A stretch of 7,114 nucleotides of DNA from Helicobacter sp. (lineage in GTDB: Bacteria; Campylobacterota; Campylobacteria; Campylobacterales; Helicobacteraceae), in NCBI RefSeq assembly GCF_014799995.1, contig NZ_JAAVGY010000051.1, forward strand, positions 1 through 7,114, in the 5' to 3' direction. Position 1 is the stretch's first letter, and each line of letters opens with the position of its first letter. Below the pieces are notes generated by a model. It was not told the origin of the DNA, did not search any database, and saw only the letters and a program-made list of their open reading frames with translations. The position numbers were made by a program, and so were the translations under genes. This document shows positions 1-5,676 of the stretch, piece by piece.

Positions 1-1
1 A

Positions 2-1579
2 GAATCTCAAATCATTGAGGCGGATAATTTTTTAAACAATCCTAATAATCTATGGATGAAAAAATACTCCAATTACGAATCTTATCAACAAGCAACTTTT
101 AATGTAATGCAAACGCAAAATGAAATTAACCTTTTAGAAAAATTACCTAAAACGATTGAAATCCAAAATCAATTAAATGTTTTAGAGCGCAATTTAACCG
201 CATTGGAACAACAAAAAGAAGTTTTAAACATTTACAAAGATTCACCTTTCCGTGAGCTAACAGAAGTCAAAAAATTTGAAGAAGCACCCCAAGTTACAAA
301 TCTTTTACTCATTGCGCGTGCGTATTCTTATATCAAAAAAATTGATACAGAACTAACTATTTTGAAAAACAATTATCAAAAGTTACAAGAAAATCTAAAA
401 TATCTTAGACAAAAAGATGAAGCATTAAGAGAATTGTTGAATCTTGAGAATGCCTGTTACACCGATGATTGTCTCTTTCGCGATAGAGAAGCGATGGCGA
501 AAGCTTATCAAGCAAACGATAACGCGCTCACCGTGCTTGAGACTACTCAAGAAGTTTTTAATACCACTTTAGAGATTTTTACGAAAGAAATGGGAGACAC
601 CAAAACGCGTTTAAAGGCACAAATTAAAGAGCAGCTCATCAAAAGCGTTTATATTGGAATCACGATTCTAGTTCTGATTGGAATCGCATTTTTTCTCAAG
701 CTTGGAGTGCGCAAATATATTCACGATAACGAGCGTATTTACACCACAAACAAAATCATTAATTTTCTTAATATTACCCTGATTGTATTAATCTTACTCT
801 TTGCTTATTTGGATAATGTGAGTTATCTTGTCACCGTGCTTGGATTCGCTTCAGCAGGTTTAGCCATTGCAATGAAAGACCTTTTTATGTCTGTTTTGGG
901 TTGGATTGTCATTGTCGTAGGTGGTTGTGTGCATGCAGGAGATAGAATCAAAGTTATTAAAGAAGGTGCAGTATATATTGGCGATGTCTTGGATATTTCC
1001 GTTCTTAGAATTACACTTTATGAAGACATTACCCTAACAACTTACAAAGAGAATCGCAGAGCGGGACGCATTATTTTTATTCCTAATAATTTCGTCTTTA
1101 CGATGATGTTTTCTAACTATACACACGGGGGAATGAAAACGGTTTGGGACGGCATTGATTTCACGATTACTTTTGATTCCAATCACGAAAAGGCTTGCCA
1201 CATTGCGCGAGAATGTGCTAAAAAATATGCTAAAGGCTATGCAGAGAGCACACGCAAACAATTTATTAAAATGCGCGACCGCTTTAGTTTGCGTAATACC
1301 AATGTAGAACCAAGAGTTTTTAACCTCTTAGAACCTAATGGGATTCGTATTTCTGTATGGTATCTTACCAATGCTTACGCTACTTTAGCCTTGCGCAGTA
1401 GTATCAGCGCAGAAATCATTGATGAAATCTTGCAACAACCCGATATTCACATCGCTTATCCTAGCACAACAATCTATGAAGGCAGACAAAAAACACCTTT
1501 ACAAGAAAATGAAAATAAAGCATTTAAGAGCATTCCAATCAAAGGTGATGGAGAAGTTCCTCCACAAAGCTTTTTTTAG
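2..1579 (+). CDS. MscS-family mechanosensitive ion channel, 5' end outside the window
   Basis: Inner-membrane channel of the small-conductance mechanosensitive (MscS) family, expected to release solutes under hypo-osmotic stress. The frame is open from position 2 through the ATG at 56, so that ATG is probably internal and the gene begins to the left of the window; a signal peptide would be expected there. At least 525 codons are visible. The first ~200 residues are hydrophilic and heptad-rich, suggesting a coiled-coil extracytoplasmic domain, and contain a C-x4-C pair (codons at 455 and 470). Three hydrophobic segments follow at about 641-710, 750-812 and 824-925. The last carries the Gly/Ala-rich pore-helix pattern of MscS (ASAGLAIAMKDLF), followed by the beta-domain entry HAGDRIKV. 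The end (about 1500-1576) is polar. The stop lies 10 nt before mtaB. Family assignment is firm. The exact homologue (HP0284-like) is recalled from gene order, not searched. Confidence 0.9.
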   Translation, partial: ESQIIEADNFLNNPNNLWMKKYSNYESYQQATFNVMQTQNEINLLEKLPKTIEIQNQLNVLERNLTALEQQKEVLNIYKDSPFRELTEVKKFEEAPQVTNLLLIARAYSYIKKIDTELTILKNNYQKLQENLKYLRQKDEALRELLNLENACYTDDCLFRDREAMAKAYQANDNALTVLETTQEVFNTTLEIFTKEMGDTKTRLKAQIKEQLIKSVYIGITILVLIGIAFFLKLGVRKYIHDNERIYTTNKIINFLNITLIVLILLFAYLDNVSYLVTVLGFASAGLAIAMKDLFMSVLGWIVIVVGGCVHAGDRIKVIKEGAVYIGDVLDISVLRITLYEDITLTTYKENRRAGRIIFIPNNFVFTMMFSNYTHGGMKTVWDGIDFTITFDSNHEKACHIARECAKKYAKGYAESTRKQFIKMRDRFSLRNTNVEPRVFNLLEPNGIRISVWYLTNAYATLALRSSISAEIIDEILQQPDIHIAYPSTTIYEGRQKTPLQENENKAFKSIPIKGDGEVPPQSFF

Positions 1580-1589
1580 AGAATTGCGT

Positions 1590-2861
1590 ATGCAAAAACA
1601 AAAAGTCTATTTCAAAACCTTTGGTTGCCGCACGAATCTCTTTGATACACAAGTGATGATTAATGCGTTAAAAGACTTTACCCAAACACCTTATGAAGAA
1701 GAAAGTGATCTTGTAATTGTCAATTCTTGCACCGTTACAAATGGTGCGGATAGTGGGGTGAGAAACTACATTCACCGCCTACAAAACGAGGGCAAAAGAA
1801 TCTATTTTACAGGTTGTGGTGCGCAAACACAAGGGCAGAATCTCTTAGATAAAGGCTTGGTATTTGGAGTTTTTGGGCATTCCCATAAAGAAAATATTAA
1901 TGCTATTTTAAAAAAACAAGAATCGTTTTATTTGGAAGATGATTTGAAAGGCTTAGATTCCCAAATCTTGAGTGATTTTATCGGCAAAAGTCGCGCGTTT
2001 ATCAAAATTCAAGAGGGTTGCGATTTTGCTTGCTCTTATTGTATTATCCCAAGTGTGCGCGGTAAAGCGCGTAGCTTCCCTCAAGAAAAAATCCTAACCC
2101 AAGTGCAAAAACTCACCCAAAAGGGCTTTAGTGAGTTTATTCTAACAGGCACAAATATAGGCAGCTGGGGCAAAGAATTTGGCAAAGACCTCGCAACTCT
2201 CATAGAATCTCTTTGTGCTATTCCTGCTTTGAAACGACTTAGAATCGGGAGCTTAGAACCCTCACAAATCAATGAACATTTTTTAAATGTGCTAGAAAAT
2301 CCAAAAGTTGAACGACATTTGCACATTGCCTTGCAGCACACAGCACCCAAAATGTTAAAAATTATGAATCGCTACAATACTTTCAAGACAGATTTAGAGC
2401 TTTTTACCCTCTTAGCCAATAGAGGTTTCGCGCTGGGAAGTGATTTCATTGTAGGACACCCGGGAGAGAGTGAAGAGATATGGCAGGAAGCTTTCGCGAA
2501 TTTTTCTCTTTTGCCTCTGACGCACTTGCATAGCTTTATTTATAGCCCTCGCAACCATACGCTCTCTGCCACTCTCAAAGGTAGAATCGCAGGAAATCTT
2601 GCCAAACAAAGAAAGCAGCAAATTGAAGCGAGGGTTGCGCAAAACAATCTTATTTTCAGAGAAAAGCTCAAAGCCCAAAACAAAACACTTTGTGTCTTAA
2701 TTGAAAACATTACAACCAAAGAATCTAACAAGATTGCACAAGGCTTTGATGAATACTACAACCCTATGCAAATCCAAACACAAACTTCTATCTCCAAAGA
2801 TTGTTGGATTCCCATTGCGCACTTCATTCCCAAAATGGATAAAAACTATGCAGAAATTTAA
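1590..2861 (+). CDS. mtaB: tRNA (N6-threonylcarbamoyladenosine-37-C2)-methylthiotransferase MtaB
   Basis: Radical SAM enzyme of the MiaB/MtaB family, which inserts a methylthio group at C2 of t6A37 in tRNAs reading ANN codons, forming ms2t6A. The 423-aa product has the N-terminal UPF0004 domain with its three cluster cysteines (C13 in FGCRTN, C47 in NSCTVT, C76 in GCGAQ). The radical SAM motif CxxxCxxC follows at C144, C148 and C151 (GCDFACSYCIIPSVRG). The C-terminal part from about residue 368 (CVLIEN) resembles a TRAM RNA-binding domain. MtaB is preferred over MiaB or RimO because of the short N-terminus with KTFGCRTN and the overall length. The start at 1590 places KVYFKTFGC at the N-terminus as usual for the family, and an AGAGA stretch overlapping the upstream stop can serve as ribosome binding site. 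In-frame ATGs at 1419 and 1548 lie inside the channel gene and would add non-family residues. The 3' end overlaps the next gene by 14 nt. Confidence 0.92.
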   Translation: MQKQKVYFKTFGCRTNLFDTQVMINALKDFTQTPYEEESDLVIVNSCTVTNGADSGVRNYIHRLQNEGKRIYFTGCGAQTQGQNLLDKGLVFGVFGHSHKENINAILKKQESFYLEDDLKGLDSQILSDFIGKSRAFIKIQEGCDFACSYCIIPSVRGKARSFPQEKILTQVQKLTQKGFSEFILTGTNIGSWGKEFGKDLATLIESLCAIPALKRLRIGSLEPSQINEHFLNVLENPKVERHLHIALQHTAPKMLKIMNRYNTFKTDLELFTLLANRGFALGSDFIVGHPGESEEIWQEAFANFSLLPLTHLHSFIYSPRNHTLSATLKGRIAGNLAKQRKQQIEARVAQNNLIFREKLKAQNKTLCVLIENITTKESNKIAQGFDEYYNPMQIQTQTSISKDCWIPIAHFIPKMDKNYAEI

Positions 2862-4536
2862 AAGTTTATATTTTGGAATCTTTGCGATTCTATTGGCATT
2901 AGCTTTATTTTTTGTTTTCTTTTTCAAAAGCAATCCCACATTAATCAGCGCGACCCATCTACAAACAATCACGCAGAATGCATTGCCACAAGTCGCAACG
3001 ATTCAGGGGGATTATCTTTATTTTACTTTGGAGGGTAAAGAATACAAAGTCGCCAAAAGTAGCATTGATTTACAAGAATTTGGGAAAAAAGTCCCCCTAG
3101 AAATCAAAAATAATTTCAATCTATTACAAAACTTGACAGAAATTTTCATCATTTTGGTTGTCTCTCTCGTGCTTCTATTCTTTTTTGCAAGCTTCAAAAA
3201 GTCAAATCCTCAAAATCAAAATGCCCAAAAACAAAAAGATTCTAAAGAATTGCGTGAAAATGTTGCAAAGTCCTTTGCAAGCGAAGCCTTTGCCTTGCAT
3301 TACATTCAGCCCATTACTTCTAACCTCACCTTTGCAGATGTCGCAGGGATTCACGAAGCCAAAAATGAGCTAGAAGAAATCATTGACTATTTAAAATATC
3401 CTAAAAAATACCAAGATTTTGGGGTAAAACTCCCCAAAGGAGTGTTACTCATTGGTGTGCCCGGTGTGGGTAAAACACTCATCGCTAAAGCACTTGCAGG
3501 AGAAGCAAAAGTGCCGTTTTTTTATCAAAGTGGCGCAAGTTTTGTGCAAATTTATGTCGGTATGGGTGCGAAACGTGTCCATGATTTATTTACTAAAGCA
3601 AAGCTCAATGCACCCTCTATTATCTTTATTGATGAAATTGACGCAGTCGGAAAAGCACGTGGCGGTATGCGCAACGATGAACGCGAAGCAACACTCAATC
3701 AGCTTTTAACAGAAATGGACGGCTTTGAAGATAGTTCGGGTGTAATTGTCATTGGGGCAACCAACAATGTAGAATCCCTAGATGATGCCTTGTTAAGAAG
3801 TGGAAGATTTGACAGACGCATTTTTGTGGAGTTACCCGATTTGCAAGAACGTATCAAGATTTTAAAGGTGCATACACGTAATAAAACTTGTGATTTTGAC
3901 TTTGAAGAGATTTCAAAACTCTGCGTAGGATTCAGCGGGGCGGCTTTAGCCTCACTCATCAATGAAGCCGCCTTATGCGCAATCAAACGCGGCTCTGACA
4001 CGATTACCAAAGAGGACATTTTAAATGTACGCGATAAGGTAATGTTGGGAGTGCGCAAAAAGTTAAGCTTTAGCGATAAAGAAAAAGAAATCCTAGCCTA
4101 TTATCAAGCGGCAAAGGCTTTTAGTGCATATTCCTTGGAGATTCCTTTTGAAAAGGCAACTTTGATGAGTGATGGCTTAAAATCCATTGACAAAGAATTT
4201 TTAAGTAAAAATGAAATGGAGAGTAAAATTAAAATCCACCTATCCGGAATCGCGGCACTTGAGTTGCTCTATCAAGAACGTTATTCCCACGCCAAAGAAG
4301 ATTTGAGCGCGGCAAAAGCCCTAGCACACCAAATGGTAGAATCCTATGGTATGGGGGAATACCTGCTAGGAAGAGAAGAAGATGTGCTAAAGATTTTGGA
4401 AGAGTGCAAAAACGAACGCTTGGCATTCTTTAAAAATTATCGCGTAATCTTAGAAGAGATTAAAGCCTCTTTACTTGCAAACGAGAAATTAGAATACAAC
4501 GAAATCGGACAATTAATCCACAAACAACTTGAATAA
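2848..4536 (+). CDS. FtsH-like membrane AAA+ ATPase lacking the zinc-protease motif
   Basis: Membrane-anchored AAA+ protein of FtsH architecture, 562 aa. Transmembrane segments lie at about residues 6-26 and 98-118, enclosing a ~70-residue extracytoplasmic domain. The AAA module starts near F162 (FADVAG) and contains Walker A GVPGVGKT (203-210, K209), pore loop FVQIYVG (Y236), Walker B IIFIDE (D262, E263) and a second region of homology with arginine fingers R320 and R323 (LLRSGRFDR). The C-terminal domain aligns with the FtsH M41 protease domain, but AYHEAGHA is replaced by AYYQAAKA: both zinc histidines and the catalytic Glu are lost (Y419, Q420, K423). The acidic residue equivalent to the third zinc ligand appears kept (D485). 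The protein should hydrolyse ATP and remodel substrates but not cleave them. The start at 2848 puts the first membrane segment at the N-terminus and has GGA 8 nt upstream. An in-frame start at 2701 would read deep into mtaB. It probably corresponds to HP0286 of H. pylori, a second FtsH-like gene distinct from true ftsH. Confidence 0.9.
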   Translation: MQKFKSLYFGIFAILLALALFFVFFFKSNPTLISATHLQTITQNALPQVATIQGDYLYFTLEGKEYKVAKSSIDLQEFGKKVPLEIKNNFNLLQNLTEIFIILVVSLVLLFFFASFKKSNPQNQNAQKQKDSKELRENVAKSFASEAFALHYIQPITSNLTFADVAGIHEAKNELEEIIDYLKYPKKYQDFGVKLPKGVLLIGVPGVGKTLIAKALAGEAKVPFFYQSGASFVQIYVGMGAKRVHDLFTKAKLNAPSIIFIDEIDAVGKARGGMRNDEREATLNQLLTEMDGFEDSSGVIVIGATNNVESLDDALLRSGRFDRRIFVELPDLQERIKILKVHTRNKTCDFDFEEISKLCVGFSGAALASLINEAALCAIKRGSDTITKEDILNVRDKVMLGVRKKLSFSDKEKEILAYYQAAKAFSAYSLEIPFEKATLMSDGLKSIDKEFLSKNEMESKIKIHLSGIAALELLYQERYSHAKEDLSAAKALAHQMVESYGMGEYLLGREEDVLKILEECKNERLAFFKNYRVILEEIKASLLANEKLEYNEIGQLIHKQLE

Positions 4537-4549
4537 AGCGAAGTCTTCA

Positions 4550-4867
4550 ATGAAAATTTTTGGTTTTGCAGACTTGGAATCCCTAGAGATTCCACCACAT
4601 CTTTTAAATGCTTTTTGTGTGATTGGGGTTAAGGAGAATTGCACGCAAGCTATCACTTATGCTTTTAAGAAACTCAAATCTCACGAAAGAATAGAGAATC
4701 TCATCTTGCTAGAACCCATTAACCTTGATTCTCTCAATCCTCAATTACAAGCCATTGCGTCTTATGGTTGCAAAATTTATAGCTATTTTACCAATCACCA
4801 AACAATTGATTTAAAATGTTATGAAACTTTTGCACAATTTGGCTTAGTCATTATCGTCAAGGCTTAA
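4550..4867 (+). CDS. Hypothetical protein, 105 aa, last gene of the forward operon
   Basis: I do not recognise this family. The product is 105 aa and appears soluble, with no signal peptide or membrane helix. It shows alternating hydrophobic stretches (AFCVIGV, NLILLEPI, FGLVIIVKA) that could be beta strands of a small alpha/beta fold, and four cysteines without an obvious metal-binding spacing. The ATG at 4550 (MKIFGFADLE) is chosen over an in-frame TTG at 4529, which lies inside the end of the FtsH-like gene and has no clear ribosome binding site; the ATG itself has only a weak purine stretch upstream. It starts 13 nt after the FtsH-like stop, so co-transcription is likely. Its position matches HP0287 of H. 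pylori in recalled gene order, but I cannot verify sequence similarity. Base composition and codon use resemble the neighbours. Confidence 0.75.
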   Translation: MKIFGFADLESLEIPPHLLNAFCVIGVKENCTQAITYAFKKLKSHERIENLILLEPINLDSLNPQLQAIASYGCKIYSYFTNHQTIDLKCYETFAQFGLVIIVKA

Positions 4868-4891
4868 ATCATCACTGCAAACAATTTAGTC

Positions 4892-5236
4892 CTAATACGC
4901 GGGTTTTCTATGGCATTCAATCTCAATTTCGCGTGCAATAGGCTTGGGGTTATCGCTGTTATTTGGGTTTTGAAAATACAATTTAACTTCCACAAATGAA
5001 CCCTCTGTTAAGTTTTTGAAAGTCCCATATTTCCCTATTCCAAAGATTCCACAATGGTCTAATTCTATCTCTGTATTGGGCAAAACTTGCACTACTATGG
5101 AATCCCCATAAGAATCTACCGTGATTGTTTTGCTCGCATTGTCTATGCTTTTAATCACGCCCTCTAGCTTGAAACTTTTTCCAAACGCTAGCACTCCTAA
5201 GCAAAGGAATGCTAAACCGAGTTTAAAGATTTTCAC
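4892..5236 (-). CDS. Small exported protein, paralogue of the adjacent gene
   Basis: A 114-aa secreted or periplasmic protein of unknown function. The N-terminus MKIFKLGLAFLCLGVLAFG is a typical Sec signal peptide, probably cut near residue 19; C12 is not in a lipobox. The mature part of ~95 residues is rich in short alternating beta-strand patterns (LEGVIKSIDNASKTITV, IVVQVLPNTEIEL), which resembles small OB-fold or DUF5666-like exported proteins; this is a tentative likeness. It aligns along its whole length with the upstream gene, sharing VVQV-P-T, D-x-CG-x-FG, FVE, the EIE block and a C-terminal K-x-AY. C62 and C108 match the only two mature cysteines of the paralogue and could form a disulfide. 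The start is GTG, supported by a TAAGGA ribosome binding site with 7-nt spacing that overlaps the stop of the upstream gene. It is the second gene of a two-gene reverse operon. Confidence 0.85.
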   Translation of the reverse strand: MKIFKLGLAFLCLGVLAFGKSFKLEGVIKSIDNASKTITVDSYGDSIVVQVLPNTEIELDHCGIFGIGKYGTFKNLTEGSFVEVKLYFQNPNNSDNPKPIAREIEIECHRKPAY

Positions 5237-5243
5237 AAAAGAT

Positions 5244-5249
5244 TCCTTA
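5244..5249 (-). promoter_or_regulatory. Ribosome binding site overlapping a stop codon, supports GTG start
   Basis: Reverse-strand TAAGGA lies seven bases before the GTG at 5236. Its first three bases are the TAA stop of the upstream paralogue (5249-5247). This arrangement supports the GTG start and suggests translational coupling of the two exported proteins. Confidence 0.8.
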
Positions 5250-5582
5250 ATATGCTTTCTTACCGCATTTCCACTCTATTTCTTTTGCCCCAAAGATTCC
5301 ACCTTGTCCTTGAGGATAGCCCTCAATCTCAACAAACATTCCGGGTTTTAAAGCTGTGAAATTATGATAAGTATCATTTCCAAATACTCCGCAGTCATCT
5401 CCTTTAAGCTTTGTGTAGGGAAAAACTTGCACCACCACATTCCCATTCATTCCCGAAAGTGTAATTTGCTTATTTGCTTCATTAATCTCAACGATTTGCC
5501 CTTGTATATCCATATCTGCAAACGCTGGCACACTAAGCACGCCAATAAATAAAGCTGTTTTCAAACAATTTTTTAATTTCAT
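5247..5582 (-). CDS. Small exported protein, first gene of a tandem paralogue pair
   Basis: A 111-aa exported protein of unknown function. The N-terminus (KNCLKTALFIGVLSVPAFA) is a Sec signal peptide with an AFA site for signal peptidase I, leaving a mature chain from D23. The mature chain has a GQIVEINEANKQITL strand-turn-strand, VVVQVFPYT, DDCGVFG with C64, a FVEIEGYP strand and the C-terminal block EIEWKCGKKAY with C106. The pattern of G-x-I...ITL...V...T is like small beta-barrel exported domains such as DUF5666, but I would not assign it firmly. The ATG has a strong AGGAG ribosome binding site 6 nt upstream. Its stop codon is part of the ribosome binding site of the downstream paralogue, 10 nt before that GTG, so the pair is almost certainly co-transcribed and translationally coupled. 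A role in binding a metal or a cell-envelope partner is speculation. Confidence 0.86.
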   Translation of the reverse strand: MKLKNCLKTALFIGVLSVPAFADMDIQGQIVEINEANKQITLSGMNGNVVVQVFPYTKLKGDDCGVFGNDTYHNFTALKPGMFVEIEGYPQGQGGIFGAKEIEWKCGKKAY

Positions 5583-5588
5583 AAGACT

Positions 5589-5594
5589 CTCCTA
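5589..5594 (-). promoter_or_regulatory. Ribosome binding site of the first exported-protein gene
   Basis: Reverse-strand TAGGAG, six bases upstream of the ATG at 5582. This is the strongest Shine-Dalgarno in the window and fixes the start of that gene. Confidence 0.8.
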
Positions 5595-5615
5595 TCTAAA
5601 ATTTATTTGGACGAA

Positions 5616-5621
5616 ATTTTA
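5616..5621 (-). promoter_or_regulatory. Candidate -10 element for the exported-protein pair
   Basis: The reverse strand reads TAAAAT here, about 34 bases upstream of the ATG, in an AT-rich divergent intergenic region. It would give a leader of roughly 27 nt. Epsilonproteobacterial housekeeping promoters typically have a -10 box and no clear -35 box, so the call rests on one weak element and position only. Confidence 0.3.
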
Positions 5622-5644
5622 ATCAATTATTGTTAGTTTTTCGT

Positions 5645-5658
5645 TAAGATTCTATATT
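5645..5658 (+). promoter_or_regulatory. Candidate -10 region for dus
   Basis: Two overlapping possibilities are seen: TAAGAT (5645-5650) and TATATT (5653-5658), both preceded by a T-rich stretch (about 5629-5643) of the kind common upstream of promoters in this phylum. The second would leave a very short leader of about 12 nt. A dus promoter is expected in this region because the upstream genes are divergent, but the exact box is not settled. Confidence 0.25.
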
Positions 5659-5665
5659 TTTTTTC

Positions 5666-5670
5666 AAAGG
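5666..5670 (+). promoter_or_regulatory. Ribosome binding site supporting the TTG start of dus
   Basis: AAAGG lies six bases before the TTG at 5677. No comparable site precedes the internal ATG at 5707, so this element decides the start choice. Confidence 0.7.
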
Positions 5671-5676
5671 TTTATT

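Noticed and set aside
2701..2847. N-terminal extension of the FtsH-like protein back to 2701
   Set aside because: It would overlap mtaB by about 160 nt and place 49 polar residues before the first membrane helix, unlike FtsH proteins.
3699..4058. Long reverse-strand open frame of 119 codons opposite the FtsH-like gene
   Set aside because: It mirrors a well-conserved coding region, has no recognisable domain, and its composition is that expected from the antisense of a gene.
4096..4122. Interpretation of the missing HExxH as a frameshift or pseudogene
   Set aside because: The frame is uninterrupted before and after, FtsH-like similarity continues to the C-terminus, and the changes are single-codon substitutions within a conserved context.
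4529..4549. Upstream TTG start for the small hypothetical protein
   Set aside because: It lies inside the end of the FtsH-like gene, lacks a Shine-Dalgarno and adds seven polar residues; the ATG at 4550 is more plausible.
4868..4891. Possible terminator between the forward operon and the convergent exported-protein gene
   Set aside because: The 24-nt gap holds no inverted repeat; termination may be Rho-dependent or lie within the opposing gene.
5618..5640. Fur-box-like AT-rich stretch in the divergent intergenic region
   Set aside because: Only partial palindromy (AATAATT-like) in a region that is AT-rich anyway; it does not reach a convincing Fur consensus.
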